NCBI GenBank assembly: GCA_015207585.1
Contig: JADEWQ010000062.1
Span: 1-33,659, forward strand
Origin: Pleurocapsales cyanobacterium LEGE 06147
GTDB lineage: Bacteria > Cyanobacteriota > Cyanobacteriia > Cyanobacteriales > Xenococcaceae
Direction: 5' to 3'
DNA: 33,659 nt
The notes beneath the pieces were generated by a model, which was not told where the DNA came from, made no database searches, and was given only the letters and a program-made list of their open reading frames with translations. Both the position numbers and the translations under genes were made by a program. Positions 7,902 through 15,709 of this stretch are shown here, piece after piece (the stretch's first letter is position 1; the number at the start of each line of letters is the position of its first letter).

Positions 7902-8522
7902 ATGGAAAGTTTAACTCCAGCCCAAAAAGAACTATATGATTGGTTAGTAGAATATATCCGTACTACCCAGCATGCACCTTCCATCAGACAAATGATGAAA
8001 GCGATGAAACTGCGCTCTCCTGCTCCAGTACAAAGTCGCTTAGAAAGATTGCGCGCTAAAAACTATATTGACTGGACAGACGGTAAGGCTCGTACCATTA
8101 GGATTTTAAATCAACCAGATCGGGGCTTGCCGATTTTAGGAGCGATCGCGGCAGGAGGTTTGGTCGAACCCTTTACGGATGAGAAAGCCAAACTAGATCT
8201 TTCTCATCTCTTCAATCAGACGGATTGCTATGTCTTGCGAGTAACGGGAGATAGTATGATTGAGGATTTGATTGCTGAAGGAGATTTAGCGATTATACGC
8301 TCCATCTCTTCTGGCGAACAGGTAAAAAATGGAGATATTGTCGCCGCTAGAGTTCCAGGTTATGGAACTACCCTCAAACGTTTTTATCGCGAACACGAGC
8401 GAGTGATTCTCAAACCTTCTAATCCCAATTATGCTCCTATTAAAGTAGAAGCTAATACAGTTGAAGTACAAGGGATTCTTGTTGGTGTCTGGCGTGCTTT
8501 TTCAGTTAACAGTTACCAATAA
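7902..8522 (+). CDS. lexA: LexA repressor
   Basis: This 206-residue protein is the SOS repressor. The N-terminal winged helix (LTPAQKELYDWLVEYI to about residue 70) includes the recognition segment APSIRQMMKAMKLRSPAPVQSRLERL. The C-terminal S24-type peptidase domain has the self-cleavage bond Ala84-Gly85 (AIAAGGL), the catalytic Ser118 (TGDSMIED) and Lys159 (TTLKRFY). The complete cleavage site and dyad contrast with LexA homologues of some cyanobacteria, such as Synechocystis, that lack them. This copy should therefore be a classical RecA-responsive repressor. A matching SOS box precedes it. The dusB start lies 19 bp past its stop, so the two may be co-transcribed. Confidence 0.96.
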   Translation: MESLTPAQKELYDWLVEYIRTTQHAPSIRQMMKAMKLRSPAPVQSRLERLRAKNYIDWTDGKARTIRILNQPDRGLPILGAIAAGGLVEPFTDEKAKLDLSHLFNQTDCYVLRVTGDSMIEDLIAEGDLAIIRSISSGEQVKNGDIVAARVPGYGTTLKRFYREHERVILKPSNPNYAPIKVEANTVEVQGILVGVWRAFSVNSYQ

Positions 8523-8541
8523 CCTTTGTAATAATTTTTGG

Positions 8542-9600
8542 ATGAATATTTTGTCTCCTGCTTTGAAAGCCAAACTAGCTACCCCCCTAACTATTGGCTC
8601 CTTTACCTTAGAAAGCCGCGTTTTTCAGTCTCCTCTCTCTGGCGTGACCGATTTAGTTTTTCGACGATTAGTCAGGCGTTATGCCCCGAAATCGATGATG
8701 TATACCGAGATGGTGAGTGCCAGTGAATTAAGCCATCTACAGAAACTGCCACAGATTATGGAGATTGACCCTAACGAACAACCGATTAGTATCCAATTAT
8801 TCGACTGTCGTCCTGATTTTATGGCTCAAGCAGCTCGCAAAGCGTTAGTAGAAGGTACTAAGACAATCGATATTAATATGGGCTGTCCTGTTAATAAAAT
8901 TACTAAAAGGGGGGGTGGTTCTTCTCTACTGCGTCAACCAAAAGTGGCTGAAGCAATTGTACGAGAGGTAGTAGAAGCAGTAGATATTCCCGTCACTGTC
9001 AAGACGCGCATTGGTTGGAATGACGAGGAAATCAATATTCTAGAATTCGCGCGACGGATGCAGGATGCGGGAGCGCAAATGCTGACCTTACACGCTCGTA
9101 CTCGCGCCCAAGGTTATCATGGTATGGCTAGATGGGAATGGATTAAAAAAGTTAAGCAAGTCTTATCTATTCCCGTAATTGCCAATGGAGATATTTTTTC
9201 TGTGGAAGCAGCTGTTCGTTGTTTAGCAGAAACGGGTGCAGATGGAGTGATGTGTTCGCGAGGAACTCTAGGTTATCCTTTTTTAGTCGGGGAAATCGAT
9301 CGCTTTTTCCAAACGGGTCAAATCCTGCCCGCGCCTACTCCTGTAGAAAGATTGCAATGTGCCAAGGAACACTTACAAGGATTGTGGGAATACAAAGGAG
9401 AACGGGGCATCAGACAATCGCGCAAACACATGGCTTGGTATTGTAAGGGTTTTTCTGGTGCCGCTCAATTAAGAGACAAATTATCTAGGATTTCTAGTAT
9501 CGAGGAAGGTTTTCAGTTACTTAACCTTCCCCTCATTGCTTACGCAGAACGAGGCGGGGCGTATAAATTCTTGAGGTTTCCTCAAGAGACAGCCCCTTAG
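8542..9600 (+). CDS. dusB: tRNA-dihydrouridine synthase B, C-terminus altered by a mobile-element end
   Basis: This 352-residue TIM-barrel FMN enzyme reduces specific uridines in the D-loop of tRNA with NADPH. Motifs: SPLSGVTDLVFR at the N-terminus, catalytic Cys115 in INMGCPVNKI, K in TVKTRIGW, HARTRAQGYHG, IANGDI and CSRGTLGYP for phosphate and flavin. The frame could extend upstream into lexA; the ATG at 8542 places the family N-terminus (LATPLTIGSFTLESRVFQSPL) normally and avoids overlap. The last about 17 codons (ERGGAYKFLRFPQETAP) are translated through the hairpin element at 9553-9598, the right end of a decayed TnpB element on the other strand, so the native tail has probably been replaced. 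The catalytic domain is intact. Confidence 0.93.
   Translation: MNILSPALKAKLATPLTIGSFTLESRVFQSPLSGVTDLVFRRLVRRYAPKSMMYTEMVSASELSHLQKLPQIMEIDPNEQPISIQLFDCRPDFMAQAARKALVEGTKTIDINMGCPVNKITKRGGGSSLLRQPKVAEAIVREVVEAVDIPVTVKTRIGWNDEEINILEFARRMQDAGAQMLTLHARTRAQGYHGMARWEWIKKVKQVLSIPVIANGDIFSVEAAVRCLAETGADGVMCSRGTLGYPFLVGEIDRFFQTGQILPAPTPVERLQCAKEHLQGLWEYKGERGIRQSRKHMAWYCKGFSGAAQLRDKLSRISSIEEGFQLLNLPLIAYAERGGAYKFLRFPQETAP
9553..9598 (-). repeat. Right-end hairpin of a TnpB element, copy A
   Basis: Outer stem GGGGC (9556-9560) pairs with GCCCC (9592-9596). The inner stem TTCTTGAGG (9568-9576) pairs with CCTCAAGAG (9580-9588), including one G-T pair, over a TTT loop. Flanks GGCGGGGCGTATAAA and ACAGCCCCTT are identical to copy B at 24053-24098, while three inner base pairs differ in a compensatory way. 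It directly follows the stop of the TnpB fragment on the minus strand, the place of the right end and omega-RNA scaffold in IS605-type elements. Confidence 0.8.
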
Positions 9601-9878
9601 GATTTCAGCAGCCCTAAATCATCGCTCAATAAACTAAGCTGGAAATAACTAACATCTCCAAACACTAGTTTACAAGCAAGACCTGAACCTCCAGGCGTGG
9701 CTAAAGTACGCCCCAAAGTAGCTAAATTTTCGGCTCCATTCCTATCGCTATCGCCCTTCCATAAACAAACTGGGTTCACACAAGAGAACCGCTTACCGCT
9801 TCTGTTACCTATATGTAGGCACTTGTGACATGAGGTACTTGTCCGGGCTGGGTTAAGCAGTATTAGAGGAACACCTGT
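9597..9878 (-). pseudogene. C-terminal fragment of an IS605/IS1341-type TnpB
   Basis: The minus-strand frame from 9878 to the stop at 9597-9599 reads about 93 residues without a proper start. It contains a complete zinc ribbon (TSTSCHKCLHIG, then RFSCVNPVCLWKGD) followed by the third RuvC motif DSDRNGAENLA, the signature end of TnpB (COG0675). The first two RuvC motifs and the RNA-binding N-terminal domain are missing. It ends at the hairpin that overlaps dusB and starts about 6 bp from the stop of the glycosyltransferase gene, so the rest was deleted between the two genes. It is certainly non-functional alone. It fills most of the dusB-glycosyltransferase gap. Confidence 0.8.
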
Positions 9879-9884
9879 CTAACT

Positions 9885-11714
9885 CTAATCTAAACAGTGA
9901 TAAAGTCGATAGTAATAACCTGAAGCTCTGCGTTTGAAATTAGTGTCAGCTTCACACTGATAATTACCTAACTGATGAGTTGGTGCAGAAAAATTAACTA
10001 CCCATAACTCAAGAGGACGGGGTAGTTCAGTTAAAATCTTCTGAAGCGTTTGTGTGGCAATCTCAGCATCTTCTTCTTTATGAGCGAGGAGAAACTTAAA
10101 AGAATTAAGAAAAACTTTACTGTCTAAAGGTTCCAATCTGCGCGCTATTTGTTCAAATTCCCAAGCCAGTCCCATCATTTCTCCAGTTTGCTCGTGGGTT
10201 TTGTGAACATTGGCCATTAAAACTGGTGTTTTAGGTGCTAAATTATAAGCTTCAACCATTACAGGGACGACCAGATCGGGACGATCTGCTTTTTGATATC
10301 CTAAATTGTTAACAACCGTCAGTCCACCTAGTAAACCTATAATTAAAGTAATAGCAACAACTCTTTTACCTTTTGCATTAAAAAAGCTATGATTGCTAGC
10401 AACAGAAGGTGAACGCTTGGCTGTAGATTCTTGCCAAGTTTGACTAAGCACCATCCCCATCAGCACGAGAACGGCTGGAAAATAAACGAATTGATAGCGA
10501 GCTGCTAGGGTTAAATCTATACCCGTAGTGTAGGTAACAATTAAAAAAAGAGCGATCGCCCCTAATACAAATTCCCCCAAAACTCTTGTCATCAAACGAG
10601 TCGATGACTTTTGTAGCTGCAATCTCAGGCTACGGATAACAGTGGGAGTGAGCCAAATTAACACTAACAACAGCACTAGACCAGATGCTATGGTCACTAA
10701 TAAAGGCATTCCTTCCACAGGTAGCAAAAACAGCATCGTAATAAGCCAAACAACAAGCCGTCCGAAGGGTTCTAAAAATTGACTCCCTAATGGATTACCG
10801 TGATAAATCCATTCAGTTAACTTATGGTTGGGAATACTCAACCAAGCGGATAACCAAATTGAACCTCCTACTAATGTTCCTGCTATAACCGTGTAAATTT
10901 TTAACCAATGGGAAGAGGAGAGAGATGGATTCAAAGATTTTTGCCTAAGCTTGAGTTGCAAGCCTGATAACCAAAATTTACCTAAAATGAGCATTTGGAC
11001 TATCAGGACGAATACAAAAAAGTAGTGACTAGCAATTCCCAAACTATTAACAATTATCCAGACGCAAACTAGCCAAAATGGTAAAGGGATACGGCGTTGA
11101 ATACGCCTCACAGCGACGAGAAAACATCCTAAAGAAGCGATAACCCATAAAATAGACAGTGTATAGTGACGCGCTTCTTGGGCTAAGTAAACACCGTAGG
11201 GAGAAACAGCCATTAAAGCAGCTGCCATTTGACCGTCTATCGGAGAACGAAATACTAACCAACCCAACCCAAACATAGCCGGAATTGAGGCAACCCCTAG
11301 TAAAGCACTAAGCGATCGCGCTAACCCTACAGAAACTAATCCCGACTTTGCCGATAGCAGTTTCAACCACAGATGAGTCAGCACGAAGTAAATCGGAGGA
11401 TGGGTACTTTCTGACATTAAGTGTTTGATGACGTCTGTAGGTTCAGTCGTCCGATCTAAGTTCATTCCTGATAAGAGGGTGTCTATAGAAATAACTCGAT
11501 CGAGAGGGACTGTGCGAAAGCTATGACCCAAACTGAATACTATTGTTGACCATTCATCAGCCCAAACGGGTTTAGAATCTAGATTAGTAAAGCGTAAAAC
11601 AGCTCCAATGGCTATCCAAAAGAGAAGAAGTAACCCATGAAGGAAAGCACTCTGAGTTTTTGGATTTGGCGGTATCAAACTCAACCAAAATTTTCGCAAG
11701 TTTCTAAAAACCAC
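9885..11714 (-). CDS. GT39-family-like membrane glycosyltransferase
   Basis: This 609-residue polytopic protein has about ten hydrophobic segments and the layout of GT-C glycosyltransferases (ArnT/PMT-like, family 39). Such enzymes transfer a sugar from a lipid-phosphate donor on the periplasmic side. The acidic pair D53-E54 (PVWADEWSTIVF) in the first external loop is the usual catalytic motif. Other conserved parts are ESTHPPIYFVLTHLW (102-116) and YLAQEARHYTLSILW in the second half of the loop region. The C-terminal 120 residues (after VVNNLGYQKADRPDL) form a soluble domain. Acceptor and donor are unknown. The start is a GTG at 11712-11714. It stands alone, flanked by mobile-element remnants on its 3' side and a TnpB gene divergently on its 5' side. 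Confidence 0.88.
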   Translation of the reverse strand: MVFRNLRKFWLSLIPPNPKTQSAFLHGLLLLFWIAIGAVLRFTNLDSKPVWADEWSTIVFSLGHSFRTVPLDRVISIDTLLSGMNLDRTTEPTDVIKHLMSESTHPPIYFVLTHLWLKLLSAKSGLVSVGLARSLSALLGVASIPAMFGLGWLVFRSPIDGQMAAALMAVSPYGVYLAQEARHYTLSILWVIASLGCFLVAVRRIQRRIPLPFWLVCVWIIVNSLGIASHYFFVFVLIVQMLILGKFWLSGLQLKLRQKSLNPSLSSSHWLKIYTVIAGTLVGGSIWLSAWLSIPNHKLTEWIYHGNPLGSQFLEPFGRLVVWLITMLFLLPVEGMPLLVTIASGLVLLLVLIWLTPTVIRSLRLQLQKSSTRLMTRVLGEFVLGAIALFLIVTYTTGIDLTLAARYQFVYFPAVLVLMGMVLSQTWQESTAKRSPSVASNHSFFNAKGKRVVAITLIIGLLGGLTVVNNLGYQKADRPDLVVPVMVEAYNLAPKTPVLMANVHKTHEQTGEMMGLAWEFEQIARRLEPLDSKVFLNSFKFLLAHKEEDAEIATQTLQKILTELPRPLELWVVNFSAPTHQLGNYQCEADTNFKRRASGYYYRLYHCLD

Positions 11715-12142
11715 TATCTTATATCATTGAGAATTCTAAACTTTGTTTCTAAAGCCGTAGTCTAAAAGTTGCGTCTGAAAAGATAAACGTGCCGACTATA
11801 TCATGGTTAGGTAAAGGAAAGATAAAGATTAAAATTTTTGCTTTAGATGGTTCTCTATTGCGAGCTATAGAGCATGTAGTACGAGAGCAGTTCTACATGC
11901 TGCCCCTTTTTCTCGTGCTTATTTTTCAAACTGCTAGAGTTAGCTTATGCTAACCTGCAACTTGAGTTATATACTTTAAACTGATATAAAAATCGAGTTA
12001 TATCGGTCTTTTAGTCCTCAAAATAGCAATATTCTTGCTAGCACTTAATAACGCGATCGCTTAACTCAGTAAACTCTCTTCTTAAATACCTTGCCGTATA
12101 CCCTTTAACCTTATATATAACTTGGTCTAGTATATTTGAAAA
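11715..12142. other. Gene-free region between the glycosyltransferase and tnpB
   Basis: No coding frame is supported. The stretch contains one strong stem-loop (11871-11901), one HIP1 site near 12053 and an A+T-rich run ahead of tnpB. The left end of the TnpB element should lie here, but I cannot set its boundary. Confidence 0.5.
11871..11901 (+). other. Stem-loop followed by a CCCCTTTTT tract
   Basis: AGCATGTAG (11871-11879) pairs perfectly with CTACATGCT (11893-11901) over a 13-nt loop. GCCCCTTTTT follows immediately. It could be a terminator of an unannotated plus-strand transcript or the left-end hairpin of the TnpB element. Confidence 0.55.
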
Positions 12143-13441
12143 ATGCTGAAAGTAACTCGTACTCTAAAACTTAAATTTTTGGCACTAAACCAAGCCAAAG
12201 CAGAGTTGTTCGAGGCTACTACCTTGGAATATACTTGTTTAGCTAATGAGCTATTGCAATTATCTAAAGAAGAAAGGAGGAAATTAACTACTGCCAAGGT
12301 AAGTACTACTCTAAAATCTGCTTTAGCCAATCAAGTTATCAGATTGGTTAAGGGTAAGGCTGGTGCTAAAACTAAACAATACGAGTTATTGCCTCCAGAA
12401 ATAAATTGTCAAAACTGGAGTATTTTCAAGTCAGGTTGTACTTATTCTGTTTGTTTCCCTACTTTAAAAGGAGTTAAACGAGTACCGATAACAGTTCACT
12501 CCAAGCACTGGCAAATTCTTTTAGACAAACTTCTTAAACTAGAAGAATCTAAAAATTGGCAGCAAACCCCAAAACAGAGAGTAGAAAGAGGAACGCTTAA
12601 GCTGTTTCAGAAGAAAGGAAAGTGGTATGCCTTAATTTCTTTAACTGAGGAAGTTCCAGAGGTTAAAGAAATAACTAGAGTAGGTGTAGACCGAGGACTC
12701 AACCAATTAGCGACTGCCGTTCCCAAGCAAGGGTTCGGAAAGTTCTTTTCTGGTAGAGAAAGCAAGCATCGTTGGAGATTGTTTCAAACTCGAAGAAAAA
12801 GCCTTCAAAAAGCTAGAAAGTACCGAGCCGTTAAAAAACTAGAGCAAAAAGAAAGTCGTTGGATGAAAGCTGTTAATCATACAGTTTCCAGACGAATAGT
12901 AGACTTGGCTGATAGGCTAGAAGCAGACTTGGTGCTAGAAGATTTAAGGGGCTGTCGGCAAACTATGAAACAAACTAAAAAATCTAGAGCCGATAATGCT
13001 GAGTCTAGACATTGCTGGGCCTACTACGACCTTGAGCTTAAGCTAGAGTACAAACAAGCTTTAAACGGAAGAAGACTACATTTAAGACCACCTCATTATT
13101 CTTCCAAAACTTCTTCAGTCAATGGAATTATTGGAGAAAGAAAAGGACATTGGTTTAAATGTAAGTCTAGAGCTATTCTCAATAGCGATTTCAATGCTGG
13201 AAGAAATTTAGCTATCTGGGATTATCGCTCTACTCCTGTAGATTTTCAGAAAGCTCTAGTTGTAATGGCTAGTGCCAATCTTCAGGAAGAGGTCTTTGGC
13301 AGTCCTCGGGGTAGCTCAACCCCTGCTTTAGCTGAAGAGCTAAGGTATAACTCTATGAATACCGTAAGTGGGAGAGTAATTCAATTAGAATTATTCGATT
13401 GTACCAAATACGGGGCTAGACAAGAGAATCCAAGGTCTTGA
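12143..13441 (+). CDS. tnpB: TnpB RNA-guided nuclease with degenerate zinc ribbon
   Basis: This 432-residue protein has the TnpB layout: an N-terminal beta/helical RNA- and DNA-binding part (1-175), then a split RuvC domain. RuvC motifs are intact: D183 (VGVDRGLNQLA), E266 (LVLEDLRG) and D349 (NSDFNAGRNLA). The zinc ribbon between motifs II and III is eroded: where the family has TCxxCG the sequence is TSSVNG (S324, N327), and of the second pair only C340 remains (C340-K-S-R343). A C-terminal extension of about 70 residues follows. No TnpA transposase is nearby, so the element would be non-autonomous. Active TnpB uses an omega-RNA from the 3' end of its own element; a strong hairpin overlaps the stop codon here. 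Nuclease activity cannot be judged from sequence alone. Confidence 0.88.
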   Translation: MLKVTRTLKLKFLALNQAKAELFEATTLEYTCLANELLQLSKEERRKLTTAKVSTTLKSALANQVIRLVKGKAGAKTKQYELLPPEINCQNWSIFKSGCTYSVCFPTLKGVKRVPITVHSKHWQILLDKLLKLEESKNWQQTPKQRVERGTLKLFQKKGKWYALISLTEEVPEVKEITRVGVDRGLNQLATAVPKQGFGKFFSGRESKHRWRLFQTRRKSLQKARKYRAVKKLEQKESRWMKAVNHTVSRRIVDLADRLEADLVLEDLRGCRQTMKQTKKSRADNAESRHCWAYYDLELKLEYKQALNGRRLHLRPPHYSSKTSSVNGIIGERKGHWFKCKSRAILNSDFNAGRNLAIWDYRSTPVDFQKALVVMASANLQEEVFGSPRGSSTPALAEELRYNSMNTVSGRVIQLELFDCTKYGARQENPRS

Positions 13442-13461
13442 GCGGAGCGGAAGACCTTGGA
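13429..13461 (+). ncRNA. Right-end hairpin of the TnpB element, possible omega-RNA 3' scaffold
   Basis: TCCAAGGTCTT (13429-13439) pairs perfectly with AAGACCTTGGA (13451-13461) around an 11-nt loop GAGCGGAGCGG. The tnpB stop codon (13439-13441) lies at the stem-loop junction. In IS605-type elements the omega-RNA scaffold ends at the right end and the guide continues into the flank, here the 3' part of the next gene. The RNA itself is inferred; only the hairpin is seen. Confidence 0.55.
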
Positions 13462-13464
13462 GTG

Positions 13465-14529
13465 TCAATTGCGTCCTAACATTGTCATCAGTTCATTATC
13501 GTCGATACCGAAATCATAGCCCTCCAGTCTCAATTTGCGAACTAGATCGGACATTCCTTTATAAGAGATCGAGACGCGAATATGATCTATCCATCTTCCG
13601 TCTTCTAACTGGTAGTGTTTGTGTTCGTTTTTCAGCCTACCGAGTTCGACTTGGTCGGAACTAGCCCAGTTAATACCATTGCTGTCGGTGTAAATCCAGC
13701 CTATGCTACGTAGATATCTAAATATCTTATAGTGTCCGCTAGCGGGAGTGTTGGGGTTGCGCGACTTAAGCAGTTTGCCGTAGTAGCTGAGGGGTAAAAC
13801 AAAACCGTCCCGTTCTCTGAGCGATCGCCCCACGAGAGAGTCCTGCAAAAGTAGATCTCTTTCGTGCTCCACCTGCTGGCGAATGCGCTGCTCTTGTTCG
13901 GCATGATGCTCGGCAAGCTTGCGTTCCGATTCGACTTGCAATGCTAACTGTAAAGCTTTTCCGTACTGCTGGTGTTGAAAGAGCATTACTTGCAGTAGCT
14001 GCTCGCGGTTGAGATTATTTAAGTTGATTACAGGCAGCACCTCTAAATGATTGTAGGATGAGGTTTCGTGTTGGAGCGTAGTAGTTTCGGTACCGATACG
14101 GCTAAATTCCTTAACTACATCGGCGTTACCTTCGCTCAAGTAATTTCCGGTACACTCCCAGTTACAAATCCACTCCCTTGGTGCGATCGCACCAAGGGAT
14201 TTGTTTGTCTGCTCGTAATACAGTCGTCTGAACTCGGTTAGTTCTTTACCTTCAAGAAGCTGGCAGCCAAGTTGTGACAACTCTTTGAAAGATATTTGCT
14301 CGTTTTCAGCAGACATTCGTTCGGATAAGTAATTTTGTCTGAAGTCTTCTTGATTTTGTCCCTTCGCTGCACTTAACTGACTCGCGATAAACCAAGGTTC
14401 GTTGTTACGCCAAATAACATAGTCAATGTTATAGTGCTCGTAATAATCAAGCAGCGTTTTTAGCAGCGATTCATTTACAAGCGGTGCTTGACGACGGATA
14501 ATAAGTTCGAGTTCTTTTGAGTTTTTCAT
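13465..14529 (-). CDS. Uncharacterised protein with coiled coil and weakly KilA-C-like C-terminus
   Basis: I do not recognise this 354-residue protein with confidence. ATG 14529 is chosen because GGAAG stands 6 nt upstream; the frame stays open 25 codons further (to 14604) without better support. The N-terminal part (ELELIIRRQAPLVNESLLKTLLDYYEHY) looks helical. A charged coiled coil rich in Gln, Glu and Arg follows (about 200-235: QVESERKLAEHHAEQEQRIR). The C-terminal about 110 residues (NTPASGHYKIFRYLRSIGWI, QLEDGRWIDHIRVSISYKG) recall the winged-helix KilA-C/ANT domain of phage antirepressors, a resemblance by pattern only. Its stop lies 3 bp beyond the TnpB right-end hairpin, so the element inserted at or near its 3' end. 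A mobile or phage origin is plausible but unproven. Confidence 0.75.
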   Translation of the reverse strand: MKNSKELELIIRRQAPLVNESLLKTLLDYYEHYNIDYVIWRNNEPWFIASQLSAAKGQNQEDFRQNYLSERMSAENEQISFKELSQLGCQLLEGKELTEFRRLYYEQTNKSLGAIAPREWICNWECTGNYLSEGNADVVKEFSRIGTETTTLQHETSSYNHLEVLPVINLNNLNREQLLQVMLFQHQQYGKALQLALQVESERKLAEHHAEQEQRIRQQVEHERDLLLQDSLVGRSLRERDGFVLPLSYYGKLLKSRNPNTPASGHYKIFRYLRSIGWIYTDSNGINWASSDQVELGRLKNEHKHYQLEDGRWIDHIRVSISYKGMSDLVRKLRLEGYDFGIDDNELMTMLGRN

Positions 14530-15149
14530 TAATCGCTTCCTTATTGACTTCCCCCAACGCTCTACCCATATACATCTCACCATCTCGATCGAGACCAATG
14601 GCAAAGGTGGAAAAATTGATTAGAGATCGATCTAGTCCCAGCCCAAAATTGTCAATCTCCTTCCTTTAAAGAAGCGAGAGAAACGTTTAAGGGCTGGGCT
14701 TAAAAAATGCAACAGAGTGAAAAAATAAGCTAAAAACAACAGCTAAACCGAATATATTTCGGTGAATCCATTAAGAGTTACAAGGCTCAATGGAATAGAT
14801 GTGGTGAAGGATTAGAAATACAATTTACTGTCAAGGGTTGCACCCCTTTGAACTAGATCTTAACTTTACGTAGGTCTTACTTATATTTTAACAATTCTGA
14901 TGAAGAAATATTTCAATTTTGTCTCTTCTTCTTGCGTAAATCCTAAATTTTTCAATCTCACTCTGGGTGGATGAATTTTTGTTTACTTCTAGACTAAAGT
15001 AGAATCAAAAATTCCTCTCATTAAGCAATAATGTAGGAGTTTGTCCGACTATCTCCCTAACTACCTTGGCAACGCCTCACAAGTTTCTCATATTTGCTGT
15101 TTAAGCTAAATCTTAATAGTTTTAGCTTTAGAGTGAATTTTAAAGCCTA
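14530..15149. other. Gene-free stretch with an inverted repeat and a small hairpin
   Basis: No coding frame is supported. CCCAGCCC (14637-14644) and GGGCTGGG (14691-14698) form an inverted repeat 46 bp apart. A smaller hairpin built on AAGGG-TTGCA-CCCCTTT lies near 14839-14857. The stretch probably contains promoters for the flanking divergent genes. Confidence 0.45.
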
Positions 15150-15590
15150 GTGGATATTTGCAGTCTTGACACCAACAGCCTAGACAAACAAGATAAGCAC
15201 CAGCTGACAAATAAGTGTATTTTAATAATTGATAATACAGATGAAATTTGGAGAATTGCCAAACTTAGTTTAGAAATAGGAGCCGGTTGGCAAGTTTTGG
15301 CTGCCATTTCTGTTTACGATGGATTAGCCATAACCACTGAGAAACAAATTGATGCTATTTTACTCAATACTGTCTTTTTAGATGAAGAAGAAATTGCTGC
15401 CCTCTACAAAATTAAGGCTAATCCCAATACCCGATATCTACCCATAATTTTGCTGGCAGAGAGAGTCAGAACCACCGATCTACGTAGGGCAAAAGAAAGG
15501 GGGGCAATGGCTGTAATTGCTAAACCTTTTGACTCCGTTAACCTAGCTCAACAAATAGCCGAAGTACTGAGTTGGTTTACTCCCGAATAA
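15150..15590 (+). CDS. Degenerate receiver-domain protein (pseudo-receiver)
   Basis: This 146-residue protein is a single CheY-like receiver domain with a 20-residue N-terminal lead. ILIIDNTDEIWRIAKLSLE (24-42) corresponds to the acidic-pocket strand, with one Asp kept (D28) and its neighbour Asn. The phospho-acceptor position is Asn73 (AILLNTVFLDEEE) where active receivers have Asp. The switch Thr/Ser is replaced by Ala103 (IILLAERV), while Lys125 (IAKPFD) is kept. It is therefore unlikely to be phosphorylated in the usual way and may act as a binding module. There is no output domain. The start is a GTG with a weak ribosome site. It leads a row of three small plus-strand genes ahead of the flv cluster. 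Confidence 0.85.
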   Translation: MDICSLDTNSLDKQDKHQLTNKCILIIDNTDEIWRIAKLSLEIGAGWQVLAAISVYDGLAITTEKQIDAILLNTVFLDEEEIAALYKIKANPNTRYLPIILLAERVRTTDLRRAKERGAMAVIAKPFDSVNLAQQIAEVLSWFTPE

Positions 15591-15709
15591 TAAAAATCTG
15601 TTTATCTTAAGATTTCTTTAAACAAAGTCGGTTACATCTTCACAAAATTCTCAAGTTTGACAAGTATTTTAAAGATTAAATAAAGATAATTCTTGAAACC
15701 ATAGCAATT

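Noticed and set aside
8461-8541. Upstream extension of dusB into lexA
   Set aside because: The extra 27 residues do not fit the family and overlap the lexA C-terminus; ATG 8542 gives the standard N-terminus.
14637-14698. CCCAGCCC/GGGCTGGG inverted repeat as a terminator
   Set aside because: The arms are 46 bp apart and only a short A/T-rich run adjoins; there is no gene end at this place.
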